Below are positions 10,362 to 21,075 of a DNA stretch of 64,000 nt, piece after piece; the stretch's first letter is position 1; each line of letters begins with the position of its first letter. The DNA is from Blepharisma japonicum (lineage: Eukaryota > Ciliophora > Heterotrichea > Heterotrichida > Blepharismidae): the NCBI GenBank assembly GCA_949751835.1, contig CATKHK010000042.1, positions 1 through 64,000 on the forward strand, given 5' to 3'. The notes under the pieces are model-generated. The model did no database searches, was not told the origin of the DNA, and worked only from the letters and a program-made list of their open reading frames with translations. The translations under genes were made by a program, and so were the position numbers.

Positions 10362-10518
10362 TTTGGAAATTATTTGTAAATTATGGAAAATTTGTAAAAA
10401 GATTAATATTGGAGGAAGTCGAGTGCTCTTATTAAATAAATTTTGCATTTATAGCCAGAGATTAGCATTGAGCTAATAAGTCATATTAATAAAGCAGCAT
10501 AATGCTGGGGAATGATTC

Positions 10519-10935
10519 TTAAGATTCACTTTTACCTATTTTTTTCAAATTTTTAAAGGCTCTTTTAGCCTTTTTAGTTTGGGTTTTTGAGACTTTGGTA
10601 TTTTTGAGCTTTTATCCTTTTAATTATCTGCTCACCTGTCCCCGCTTTTTCTAATTTGGCTGACTTTCTTCGGGGCTTTTGATTTTTATTTCCTTTCCCG
10701 CTAGCATAATGGATTGAGATTTAGCATTACTTCTCAACTCATTCCTCTTCTTCCTCACTATCCCTGATTTTTTATCAGATTCCTCTTCTCACAGTCCTTC
10801 CTCTTCTTCTAGAAGTTTTATTTCTTCTTCCTAATTTCTACCTCAGTAAAAGTTTTATCTATATCTTCATCATGCCATATATCGCCACTATTTGAACAAT
10901 ATTCATCTCAAGAGACATTCCAGCTTGAGTATAAA
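10519..10935 (-). pseudogene. Decayed Glu/Lys-rich gene
   Basis: Leftward reading gives fragments in shifting frames: SWNVSWDEYCSNSGD, DEDIDKTFTEVEIRKKK, then EEEEGLWEEESDKKSG, RKKRNELRSNAKSQS, and a Lys-rich end (TKKAKRAFKNLKKIGKSES) to TAA at 10519-10521. Trp codons include TGA. At least two frame breaks and a stop separate the pieces, so it is dead. The upstream half is duplicated at 7495-7700. Composition suggests a charged, perhaps nuclear, protein; identity unknown. Confidence 0.5.
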
Positions 10936-11245
10936 TACACCATATTCATGGCAAAAAACAATCAATGAGGAGGAGTTAGATTTTAATCACATAAACTCTA
11001 AATTTCTTTCATCTCTACAATTCATATTTATTTTCTGGGTACTAAGAATACTGTAAAAGAATCTACAACAAAGATGAAAGTATCAGCGTTCTCATAATAA
11101 TGATTCCACAAAACCTTGATTTTCTCTGCTCCTCCAGTATGTCACGCTATAAATATAATTCCAAACTATATCTTCAGAAATATTTTTTATGGAGCATCTT
11201 GTTTAATTTTGCAAAAAAGCCAACTAAAATTAAAAATTCTTGTCC
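10936..11245 (-). pseudogene. Arf relic fragment (unit 2)
   Basis: Counterpart of 7700-7975: the KVLWNHYYEN and VVDSF region plus the left part of the TA-flanked insertion are visible, but everything upstream (P-loop, start) has been deleted, so the sequence jumps directly into the unknown relic at 11255. Confidence 0.6.
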
Positions 11246-11254
11246 TTGTCATCA

Positions 11255-11580
11255 AGAGCAAGTTTCAGATCTTCATTGAATTAGAGAAGAGGAACTGCTA
11301 TAGGTTTTTAACTTACCAAAAAATTGATATATTATAATAATATCTACCAACTGATTCAAGCTCTGGAAGGAATTCAACTATTTGATCCTCTATAAAAGCC
11401 AATAGATTTTTTCAAATTTTTTTTATAGTGTGGTTTAGAAATAACTTTAACAAAGCCATGAAGATGCTATATTAGGAAATCATCGCAAAATAAGAAACAG
11501 AAAGTTCTGGATAATCTTGAAATCGATATATTATGAAAAATTCTCACAGCGAGCCATGAAAGAAGTAAATATAATTAATA
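11255..11580 (+). pseudogene. Relic of an unrecognised gene (unit 2 copy)
   Basis: Duplicate of 8490-8829. The start is gone; QVSDLHW-like sequence, YYNNIYQLIQALEGIQLFDPL and KKQKVLDNLEIDIL are readable, with stops and small indels relative to the first copy. Comparison of the two gives the best view of the ancestral protein, which I do not recognise. Confidence 0.45.
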
Positions 11581-11669
11581 TATCGTGAAACTCATTTAGA
11601 ATTTTAGTTTAAGCTTATAATGATTGTAGATTAGATAATTATGTATCTTTATTTGCATAAAATTTTATT

Positions 11670-12218
11670 TTATGTACTTTTGCTCATCACTGCATTTGAA
11701 AGCCAATCTAGCCCTTCATATAGCCCATCTCCAGTAGTTGCACAAGTGCTTTGAATATACCAATTTCTGCCTCTAATCATGTAGAGCTCTAATTTATCAA
11801 TTAATTCTGAGCTTCCTAAAGCACCTGGCAAATCATTTTTGTTGCTAAGGATAAGGAATGTTACATTTCCAAGACTACTATCATTAGCTGCTCTATGGAG
11901 TTCATCTTTTGCTAATTCAATTCTTTCCATATCACTTGAATCTACAACAAAGATGACAGCATCAGTGTTCTCATAATAATGGCGTCACAAAATTCTGATT
12001 TTTTCTTGTCCTCCAATATCTCACACTACAAATTGTATATTTTTATAATTAATTGATTCCACATTAAACCCAATTGTTGGGATGGTGTTTACAATTTCTC
12101 CAATCCTCAGTTGGTAAAGAATCGTTGTTTTTCCTGCGCCGTCAAGTCCAATCATAAGTATGCGTAAATTTTTATGCTTGTTAATTCTACTCCAAAGATG
12201 TGATATTGAAGTTCCCAT
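11670..12218 (-). CDS. Arf-family small GTPase, copy a'
   Basis: A complete 182-aa Arf, nearly identical to 8918-9466. It keeps more canonical residues than its twin: P-loop [18 protein letters not shown], and G3 WDIGGQEK. MGTSIS again provides Gly2 for myristoylation; G4 is SNKNDLP; the end is [18 protein letters not shown]. Two Trp are TGA. Stop TAA 11670-11672. Lying in a duplicated unit in the same order as the first copy, it is probably the better-preserved parent; both are likely functional. Confidence 0.92.
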
Positions 12219-12289
12219 AATTAAAATTATATCATGTAAAGCAATTTTCTAATAATTGCATATCATAAAAGTTATCATATGTATAAAGA

Positions 12290-12818
12290 TATAGTTTTTC
12301 AATTATTTCAGAATTCTTCATTGCATTCGGTAAATCATTTTTGTTGCTAAGTATAAGAAATGGAACATTTCCAAGATTAATATAATTCAAGTACTCTTAT
12401 TGGAAGGTTTAGCTCGCTAGAAAAGCTATTAGGAAAAAAAAATTTATTGAATGCCTCGCTAAAAAAAGACTTAATCTATATTATTTGATGCTCTATGGAG
12501 TTCTTCATTAGCCTCTTCAATTCTTTGTATGTCATTTGAATCCACAACAAAAATTGCACCATCATTATTTTCAAAATAATGATGCCATCGATGTCTTATT
12601 CTGTCTCCTCCTGAAACATCTCAACAAGTAATTGCTATATTTTTATAACAAAATGTTTCCACATTAAAGCCAATTGTAGGAATGCATTGCATATTCTTAT
12701 GAAGCTTCATTTGGTACAAAATTGTTGTTTTTCCAGCACCATCAAGCCCTATCATTACTATTCGTACATTTTTACTTTCAGAAAATCTGTTAAAAAGACT
12801 AGAAATTTTGGTACCCAT
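12290..12818 (-). pseudogene. Truncated Arf-like copy b'
   Basis: Starts [18 protein letters not shown] with intact Gly2 and P-loop GLDGAGKTT, then IPTIGFNVE and [13 protein letters not shown] (Trp as TGA). After LHRASNN a 98-bp TA-flanked insertion interrupts (12381-12478). The reading resumes [16 protein letters not shown]... and ends at KLYLY, where a deletion fuses it to the spacer upstream of copy a', removing G5 and the C-terminal helix. Compared with unit 1, roughly 290 bp between the two Arf genes plus the Arf 3' end are missing. Dead as a GTPase. Confidence 0.75.
12381..12478. mobile_element. IES-like insertion, 98 bp (sister of 9920-10021)
   Basis: Same site in the gene, same left end (TATAATTCAAGTAC), right end rc TATAGATTAAG, flanked by TA at 12479-12480. 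Differs from its 102-bp sister by a few substitutions and small indels in the middle. Confidence 0.65.
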
Positions 12819-13082
12819 TTTAGAAATTATTGAATAAATTATGGAAAATTTGTAAAAAGATTAATATTAGAGGTAGCCGAGTGCTCTTATTAAATAAATT
12901 TTGCATTATAGCCAGAGTTAGTATTGAGCTAATAGGTCATATTAATAATCATGCATTTATGGCACTTTTTTATTAACAAATAACTTTTTCCATATATAGG
13001 CTACTATGATAATATATAAAACCGTTCAATTAAATTTTCAGTTAAAAAAGTATAGGCTCTTTAATAAAATCATTATGTTTGA

Positions 13083-13628
13083 TTAATTTCTACTTAAAAT
13101 TGCATCTAAAAGCCAATCAAAGCCTTCACAAATTCCTTCACCAGTTAATGAACAAGTGCTTTGAATGTATCAAATTTTTCCTCGAATCATATAAAGACCT
13201 AATTTGTCAATTAATTCAGAATTACTCATAGCATTAGGTAAATCATTTTTGTTGCTAAGAATAAGAAATACAGCATTTTCAGTATTGCTATCATTAATAA
13301 CTCTATTAAGCACTTCTTTGGCTTCCTCAATCCTCTGCATATTACTTGAATCTACAACAAAAATTATACCATCAGAATTTTCAAAAATATAATGCCATAA
13401 GAGCCTTATTTTGTCTCCTCCAGAAATATCTCACTGTGATATCGCTAAATTTTTATAATAAAAATTTTCTGTACTAAAACCAATATCAGGAATGGATTGC
13501 AAATGCTCATGATGCTTCATTTGATAAAGCATTGTTGTTTTTCCTGCACCATCAAGTCCTATCATTACTATTCTTAGATTTTTATGTCCAGAAAATCTAC
13601 TAAAAAAGCTAGAAACTATAGTTCCCGT
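13083..13628 (-). CDS. Divergent Arf-like GTPase, copy c, without ATG
   Basis: An uninterrupted frame aligning over the whole Arf fold: GTIVSSFFSRFSGHKNLR, P-loop [17 protein letters not shown] in switch 1, WDISGGDKIR (G3 altered as in copies b, Trp TGC-adjacent region intact), G4 SNKNDLP and STCSLTGEGICEGFDWLL. Stop TAA 13083-13085. The codon where every paralogue has ATG is ACG (13626-13628), and there is no in-frame ATG upstream; the first internal Met (RIVMIGLDG) would remove the N-terminal helix. Apart from that the gene has no break in 181 codons, so either it uses a non-ATG start, the base is an error, or decay has just begun. The shared SGG in place of GGQ marks b, b' and c as one divergent clade. 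Confidence 0.65.
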
Positions 13629-13867
13629 TGTGAAATTTATATAAAAAATGGGAATCTGTGAAATTTTAATATTGATAAACCTTTTTTTAAAAGTAAAATA
13701 TCATAATAAATTTTAAATTGTCGGTAGTTAATTATAATAATAACATTAATATTTTATAAATTGCCAAGCAATTTATTATAGTTAAAAAGTTTATTGTTTT
13801 TCTCATAGATTTGAAAAAGTTAACAATTAAAATTTAGAATAATGCTGACTAATAATAATATTAAAGT

Positions 13868-15118
13868 ATGGAAAATTGTACAAGTGGATGCTCTGCAAAC
13901 CCAGATAACGCTTGCTGTTGTGAAGAAGATATAGCTTTAATTTGCAAAGGCCATACAGAAAATCCTGATAAACTTGAAATTTTTTCAAAAATTGATGAGA
14001 AAACAAGAAAATCAACTTTTCAACTATTTTCTGCTGTGAAAGCAGAAATAAAATCAATTCAATCAAAAATTATCTATGAAGATCTCTTTCTAATCCAACA
14101 ACTTAATAAAACTGCTCAAAAAGCATTATTAGAGTTAAAAACTTATGATAAAAAAATAAGCCAGGTATTATTACAAATATCTAGCTTAAAAGAGATCGAC
14201 AATTCTAAGTCCTTAGGTTTTGTTGAGTATTTGCTAAATTTACCTTTTACCAATATTTCAGAAGTAAAAAAAATTCAATCACCGAAGCTATACATAAATA
14301 GGCTCAAAACTGAGAGTTTATGTCAAATATATGAGTTTGTTTTACCAGATCAAAATATTGACTATTATGAAGTTTTTAACACAAGTTCAAACTGCATAAA
14401 ATTTATAATTGATTGCAAGGCGAATACTTTAGGAGTTTTTAATCCAGAAAATGGCAAAGTTGCTAAAATAAACATTTTAACGAAAAATAATCATAAACTT
14501 GACCAATATGGAGCCAAATGTATACTTCCTGATGGAAGCTTATTTTATTATAATGGCGATATTTCTATTATTATTAACCAAATTGGTAGCTCTCATTATA
14601 TATCTCAATATAAGCCTAGCTTAAATGCATGCTCAGTTTATTTAGATGGATGAATTTATTTATTTGGTGGAGTTTATAATAACTCAGAAAAATACAATAT
14701 TAATGACGGCAGATGAGTATCGCTTAGACACGCACCATTTTCTGATGCAAATTATGCAACTTGCACATTATTTAAACAATCTATCTTATTAGCATCTTCT
14801 AATTCAGAAAAAATTTTTTATTATGATACAATTTTAGATTCATACTCAGAAATTTCGTTATTATGTGTGTTTTCACAATATAAATTATTTCTTGTGGAGA
14901 ATGAGACTGTTTTTTTCTTTCAGTTTTCTACTTATATATTTGAAAGCAATGACAATTTAATTACATGAAATAATGTAGGAAGATGCTCAATCTTAACTGC
15001 GCCTGTAACAAGTTATTCGATTAATTATGAAGGAAAAAGCTATTTTGTAAATAATGATGGAATTTTTTTATTTGATTTTGCAACGAAAGTAGTTTCAAAA
15101 GTCCTTAATTATTGGTAA
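13868..15118 (+). CDS. Kelch-propeller protein with Cys-rich N-terminus (416 aa)
   Basis: The best-preserved member of the local kelch family. MENCTSGCSANPDNACCCEE then DIALICKGH gives a full B-box-like Cys/His cluster. A coiled region follows (LIQQLNKTAQKALLELKTYDK), then propeller blades (NACSVYLDGWIYLFGG, KLFLVENETVFFFQFS, SYFVNNDGIFLFDF). Trp at 14651, 14713 and 14967 regions are TGA. Stop TAA 15116-15118. No insertion and no frame break. Role unknown; zinc cluster plus coiled coil plus propeller resembles adaptor-type proteins. Confidence 0.82.
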
Positions 15119-15607
15119 ATTATATTTAGGGAATATTAGGGCACTTGAAGTCTCTATAGCTTAGCCTATAAAATTGATATTTAATAAATTTGCTAAATAT
15201 AATATTTTTATCTAGCATTTTATTTAAAAATTATATAAATTAGTGCTAGAAATTATCCAAAAGAAATTAATAAAGGACTATTGAAGTTTCAATAATTCTG
15301 GAATAAGATTTTATAATAAAGATCTTCAACGATTGATTATGAAATTCTAAATCATTCTGATGATTTCTGAAAAATTTAATTATTATTCCAATTAGCTATA
15401 ATCTAAAGGTAAAATTATCATTTTTAATAAGCAAAATAATTATGTTGAAAAATAATCATTGCTGCAAATAAATTATTTAGGACAAAAAATTAGTTTTTAA
15501 TATCTCGTACACCTTCGGAAGAGAGGCAAAGCTATGATATTATTATATCAAAAATTTATTTGATTGCATTATTTTATTTTTTTAAATTTTTTGATTAAAG
15601 ATTAGAC
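15119..15607. other. Intergenic between convergent genes
   Basis: About 490 bp, AT-rich, holding the 3' regions of two converging genes. Nothing else seen. Confidence 0.5.
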
Positions 15608-17072
15608 TTAGTTTTGACCAAAACCAAAATCAAGGGAAATGGAATCGTCTTGACCCAAGTTATCTGTTATGATTATATATTTGCTTGTGCTTGATTTATC
15701 AATAGTCCAGCCTGCTGTCAAAACTGCAGTTCCATTAGAGAAACTGGCATTTATTTGATTTATGGAAAGAGTGGATGAAAGAGGGTGAGCAAATTGCATA
15801 GTGATATTTGGATAACTAATAATTAATTGAAAACCTATTAAATCGATTGTACAAGTGCTTCCATTTTGAACAATTGAGCTAGCACACATAAAACAACTAC
15901 CATTAGGAGTGCAAGCATTGCATGAATCAGAGCAAGCTAAATAAAACTTACAAATGCAGCTGGTTGCGCCATTATTATCATATAAAAAATATCCGGAATT
16001 GCATTGAGTGCACACAGTACTTGATGAACAATCATAGCAGTTACTAGAGCAATCTAAATAAAATTTACTTTTAACACAAGTAAGTCCTTGTAAAACAGAA
16101 TTACTTTTGCATTGGCAGCTATTTAGTGAATCCCCATTAGAATCATAGCAAGAAGAGCAAGCCCCAGCTGAATCGCAGCCACTACAAAGAAGAGGACATT
16201 GGCAGCCTATACCACTTAAGCACCCTTTTTCTGGATGGCAATAAGAGCTGCAAGACGCAGGGCAAGTAAGAGTATTTCCATTGTAGCTATTTAAATTGTT
16301 ATCATATAGCACAATCACATAATTAGTATTAGTACCCCCTGTTGCCTTGAAAAAAGATTGAATTTCATAATAAATTCCTCTAATGTTATATCCAAATCTT
16401 AAATAGCCTCCAGGCATTGGATAAGTTGATCCTGATTTTCAAATGGTAGGTGCTTCTGATTGAAAATATGTAAATGATATATTAGGACCTAATTTCGACC
16501 AATAAAATACTAAAAATTGTCAGTTTGCTGTATAAAAATTACCTATTGTAACAGTTATAGTAGATTGAATGGAAACCACCCAGCCAGCAGCAATTTTAAG
16601 TTTAATAGTTAACTGTCCATAGCTTGCTCCACCAGTAACATCATAGTAAGAAGTTGGGGAGACTGGGTCATTCGCAACTTGCAAGAGGGTGCCTGGATTT
16701 AAGTCTAAGGCTAAAATAGTAGGCTTAAGTTTGCATATAATTTAAGCTTAATGAACTTGGGTCCTGGATGAAGTAAATTCAAACACTGATTCCTACCCCA
16801 CTTGTAGAAAAACTCGAATATCGTCTGAAATCAGCCACAAATCACTTAGAAAGAGGATCTGATAAACGAAGGCCTGAGCATGTAGTTTGAGTAATTTCGG
16901 AATTATCACTAAGGTAGGCTGCAGGTGCGAGGTTGAGAGAGTCATTGATTTTTCCACTGCTCAAGTAATTTGAAGTTAAGATCCATCGCGCATATGGCGA
17001 ATATACAGCGCTTCCTAAAGATAGGCAAAGAATTAAGAAGACTGTGGTGCCTTTTTTTGATCCCATTTTCAT
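15608..17072 (-). CDS. Secreted cysteine-rich protein, one frame break
   Basis: N-terminus MKMGSKKGTTVFLILCLSLG is a typical signal peptide. After about 110 residues of Ser/Tyr-rich sequence comes a lectin-like stretch, then four to five Cys-rich modules (CPASCSSYCHPEKGC, CSGCDSAGACSSCYDS, CYDCSSSTVCTQCNSGYF, CNACTPNGSCFMC) of the furin-like/GPI-protein kind common on ciliate surfaces, and a C-terminal region without a clear GPI signal. Reading from the N-terminus the frame meets TAA at 16725-16727 (NYMQT-stop); the other frame, open from just before that point, continues KPTILALDLNPG to the end. The shift equals one base. No 15- or 16-nt intron fits. It may be a sequence error, a recent mutation, or a +1 frameshift at the TAA. 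Confidence 0.65.
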
Positions 17073-17159
17073 CCAAAATAAATATATATCACATAATTAG
17101 AATTGAATATTGGCTTGAAGAGAAAAAAAAGAAAGTAATAATAAAAATTTAATAAAATA

Positions 17160-17590
17160 TTAAAAGATGTGAATAACATCAAAGAACCATTTTAGAAATT
17201 TCTTTGGAAATAATTAAGGATTAATTAATAGTGCTTTACTAATTAGGACATCAGGACTTAATTAAGCATAATTAAAGAGAAGTTATTTATTATGATGGTT
17301 AAAATTTATATATTGCCAGCTAAAAGATAGGCAGCTTTTGAAATTTAGAAAATATTATTGGGTATATGATTATTAAATCTAATTAATTTTTAATTTCTAA
17401 ATGATAAATAAATACATAAGATTAAATTATTTTGATTTTGTTTTATCTATAAATTATAGCACTATAATCAGCTTATTCTTTCTCATCTAATGTTTTCTGT
17501 TTAAAATTGTAAAAATTACTATTTTAAAAATAATTAAACTCATTTTAAGATATGCTAAATATCTAAGCTAGACTAAGATATAATTAAATT
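17160..17590. other. Intergenic, divergent promoter region
   Basis: About 430 bp, very AT-rich, no recognisable element. Confidence 0.5.
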
Positions 17591-18074
17591 ATGTCAGACC
17601 TTAACACACTCGAAGATCAGATTAGTTCTCCCTTATTAAAAGAAGAAGTCTCATCAGTAAGCCCCACCTCTTCTTCTGATCAAGAGCTACATACAAGCCC
17701 TACTTCAGCAGCTGCAACTTCAGATGAGGATGGGATAAATGAAGTGGTTGATACTTTTATTTTCTCAAACCTTGAGAGAAAGATCTATATTATGAAGACT
17801 GCAAAGCAGTTTAATTGTAAACTTGGGGAGATTCTTTTTAAAGGATTTGGACAAATTATGAAAAAATACCTGATCATCAAATTGAAGACACTATTAAGAG
17901 ACTGCATAAAGAGACTGATAAAGAATTCTGTGCAATAAAAGACCACTTATTGTCAAGATTAGACTTTTTGAAGAGGCTAAAGTTGGTTATAGAAGATAGC
18001 CTTTATTCATAACATTTTATGGAGCCCTATTTGCAGTTGGGATTGCATTAAATGTATATTTCATATATCAATAA
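17591..18074 (+). pseudogene. Tail-anchored small protein, decayed copy
   Basis: Paralogue of the gene at 18157. It starts MSDLNTLEDQ and matches well through SSDQELHTSPTSAAATSDED. Then the frame shifts in an A-run near 17860 (the continuation IPDHQIEDTIKRLHKETDK lies in another frame) and shifts again near 18007, after which a C-terminal hydrophobic stretch (LFITFYGALFAVGIALNV) can still be read to TAA 18072-18074. Read straight it would end at 17938 without the membrane anchor. Confidence 0.65.
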
Positions 18075-18156
18075 TAATTAAAACTACAATTCATTATAAT
18101 AAGTATTTTTAAAAATTAGACTGTTAATGAGTAAAATATAACCAAAATATATAATC

Positions 18157-18639
18157 ATGTCAGACCCCAACACACTCGAAGATCAGAGTAGCTTGACTCA
18201 ATCAGAAGAAAAAGCCTTACAGATACTCCCCGCTAATTCTTCAGATCAAGAACTCTCTGCAGACTCCACTTCAGCAGCTTCAGCAACTTCAGATGAGGAT
18301 GCCACGAAAACATTAATCAAAAATTTTATTGAATCAGGCATTGAAACCAAAATCTTTATAATTAAATTGACAAAACGGATTCCGTTAGAAGACTCGGAGC
18401 TTGTTCTGAATAATTTTTTTCAAATTTTAAAAGAAGTTCCTGATGATAAAATTGAAGCTACTATAAAAAGACTTCAAAAAGAAACCGATAAAGACTTCTG
18501 TGCCATAAAAGACTATTTGATATCAAGATTAGACTTTTGGAAAAAGCTGGCATTGGGTATGGAAGATAGTCCTTTATGAATTGCATTTTATGTGGCCCTA
18601 TTTGTAGTTGGGGCTACAGTAAATGCAAATTTCATGTAG
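18157..18639 (+). CDS. Small tail-anchored protein (160 aa)
   Basis: MSDPNTLEDQ, then a Ser/Glu/Asp-rich disordered segment (SAASATSDED), a helical central domain (FIESGIETKIFIIKL, LVLNNFFQILKEV, IKRLQKETDKDF) and one C-terminal hydrophobic segment (IAFYVALFVVGATVNANF) ending six or fewer residues before TAG 18637-18639. The last Trp before the anchor is TGA at about 18577. This is the layout of a tail-anchored protein facing the cytosol. No family recognised; it has a decayed tandem copy 80 bp upstream. Confidence 0.65.
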
Positions 18640-18720
18640 GTGAATAAAGTTTAAAATGTATTAATTAATAATGATATGTATTAAAATTAAGATTTAGACC
18701 AAATATTTAAATAAAGTGAC

Positions 18721-18885
18721 TTATGATAAAGAGCACCATCAGGCCTTTTTTGGTCTGACCAAAGTGAAATTTCTCTTGCAAATTATTTTCTTATGAGTTG
18801 TTGTGTCAATTGAAGAGTGCTCTAGTATCCAAGGTCTTCTTCTCCTTGTCTTGATTTCATCTAGAATGCTGTTTTGTTGAATCAT
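18721..18885 (-). CDS. Small orphan ORF, uncertain
   Basis: A leftward frame of 54 residues starting MIQQNSILDEIK, very basic (KTRRRRPWILEH, THKKIICKRNF), with one TGA Trp and a TAA at 18721-18723. The surrounding 18730-19050 is less AT-rich than normal spacer here, which hints at former or present coding function. No homologue recognised and no paralogue in the window. Could be a relic exon. Confidence 0.25.
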
Positions 18886-19218
18886 GATACCTTGATTCAG
18901 ATGCTGAATTTATTTGTTCTAGATGCGATGCAGCGACATGGTACATCTTATAGCACAACACCTACTTTAGAGAATTCTGCACAGGCCAATATTGGATCTT
19001 CAAAGGTGCAACTGCGTCATCCTTTAGCCTGCAGTGTTGCTGTGCATGATGAATGATTATTTAAATAATGAGATTACGTTTCACCTGCAACTTGCATCGG
19101 CATGAATTGAAGCATGCTATAGCTTAAAACATTTTTTTCCAAAAATTATTTAAGCCTTTTTCTCTTCGAATTATTTACGCTAATCCTTGTGCTAGTTCGT
19201 TCACAGCTTTTCTTTTAT

Positions 19219-19422
19219 TCACCTTTCAGATATATCAAGTTGAGTATCATTAGCAACTTGAGTCCTTGAAAGTCTCCTGCTTAGAGGATTTTTTAATGGC
19301 CTGGGCCATGAGGATGATGCAGATAAATCCATTTCCAGCTTTTTATGAGAGGATTCCAGAGCCTTATGAGTCAGCTGTCCCTTTTTCACTGATTTGCCAA
19401 ATAAATTCAAGAGCTTTTCCAT
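19219..19422 (-). pseudogene. Fragment of a RING/TM gene
   Basis: The end of this frame (RRLSRTQVANDTQLDISE) matches RRLSRVRVANETQLAKSG, the juxtamembrane segment of the RING gene at 19678-21075, but the membrane helix before it and the RING finger after it are missing. A truncated relic of a third paralogue; the rest of 18640-19677 holds nothing else I can support apart from the small ORF listed separately. Confidence 0.5.
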
Positions 19423-19677
19423 TTAGGCAAAGGTCGCCAAGCAGCTCAGACAGTAAATAACTAAAAATAAAATAAAATAATAAAATGATATATAATATTT
19501 TTTAATTTTTTTTACCCTCATCCTTGACTAAACGATTAGTTGCGGTCTATCAAAGATGGGGAATAAATAAAAAATGTTAAAGAAATATAATATATTTTGC
19601 CCCGAAACATTTTGCTATATATCTCTAAAAAACTAAATCTATTCTAGGCTTTAATTTAAATTGAAATTTACCTTTAG

Positions 19678-21075
19678 TTAATTATGAACATTAGCAGTTA
19701 TTTCATGAAACCCAGGCTCAATACTATTATGGGTTATAAATCCAGCATCTTCACCCATCTCATGATTGCATTCTCTTGATATCATCAACTCTTGTGGCTC
19801 ACAGTTTCTTTTGCAAACACAACAATATTTATGATGCGCAAATCACTCGTCTATACAGTGGGCGTGAAAAATATGCCCACACATCATTTTTCTCACCGCT
19901 GACCTTGGCGTCATATTATCCATACAAATAACACAAATTTTCATTTCTTCCGATTTATTTCTTAACTCTTTTAATGGCTTAATTGGAAATGTATGCTGTA
20001 TTGTTGATAAATTGATACCAGATTTCGCAAGCTGAGTCTCATTAGCTACACGAACTCGTGAAAGCCTTCTGATCATATACAAAATTAAAACAACGAGAAA
20101 AAATGAGACAATAGAGCATATAATTGCTATTAGAATCACTGTCATCGAAGATGAGCCTGAATTTTCAGTTTTCTTTTTGGAAAGTTGACATGAAAATGAA
20201 ATTCTTCTCCCAGAATTAGTAATGGTATTATAAATCGCTAAAAATAGTAGCCTTTTGTCAGATACATCTGTATCAAAAGATATAGTTTTCGCTGACGAGC
20301 TGCTATTAAAAGAGATGCTAGATAAATAATTTTGGCTATTAGGAAGATCATATAAGCTGTTTATTGTTTACTTATTTGCTGGTTTTCCTAAATAAATTAT
20401 GCCACTTTCTCCAATATATGTGCAGTTAATAATGACAGAATTTTCTTTTCCTAAATTAATAATACATTCACTTAAATCAGCTTCAAAATACCCAATTTTA
20501 TCGTTATTTACTTGAATTTGTGTACTTTTATTTAAATAAAGCAGTGAAGGACTTATCCCACAATTTCTGGCAGCAAAATTCGTATTGCATAAGCATGAAT
20601 CTAGGCTATCGCACTTCCCGGAACCTGAGCAATTAGAATTGCATATATTGCCATTTGAATGTGCTAATGTTAATTTGTATTTAATTAATCCAATTTTATA
20701 GTTTGGATAAGCAACTCCTATATAAACATTTTGGCAATGCATCAATACCTCAGTATTTAATATAATTGAATGCTCTGTTATCTGATTTTCATAGGAATAA
20801 AAATCAGTATAGTTTGAATTTACAGTAGAAATGTTATCATTCAAAAATTCAGGGAAGTGGTCGAAATTTAACGTTAGCAAAGGGAAAGCTTGAAATTGCC
20901 TGTATTTTATTAGAAGATTAACAGAGATATGATCATCTTGAATGCCTGTGGTATTTAATTCTATATAATTTCATAAAGTATCTTGAGAGATTTCAAGAGA
21001 TTGATCAATATTGAGAAAGTATAGGCTAAATGAGAAGCGATGTAGAAGGGAAATTAATAGAATGCCTTTTAGCAT
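19678..21075 (-). CDS. Membrane RING-H2 ubiquitin ligase with EGF-like domain (1)
   Basis: A 460-aa type I membrane protein in two exons. Signal peptide MLKGILLISLLHRFSFSLYF; a lumenal domain of about 180 residues; an EGF-like Cys cluster (CSGSGKCDSLDSCLCNTNF); a membrane helix (MTVILIAIICSIVSFFLVVL); then a C3H2C3 RING (CVICMDNM ... CGHIFHAHC ... CCVC) whose Trp next to it is TGA. The intron is 15 nt, GTAAACAATAAACAG, at 20357-20371; its position is the same in the paralogue at 21581. Such TM-RING proteins act as E3 ligases on endosomes or vacuoles, with the lumenal part choosing cargo. Stop TAA 19678-19680. Confidence 0.85.

Noticed and set aside
16970-17152. Plus-strand frame starting MKLRSIAHMANIQ
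   Set aside because: It lies antisense to the signal-peptide exon of the Cys-rich gene and has no protein-like features.
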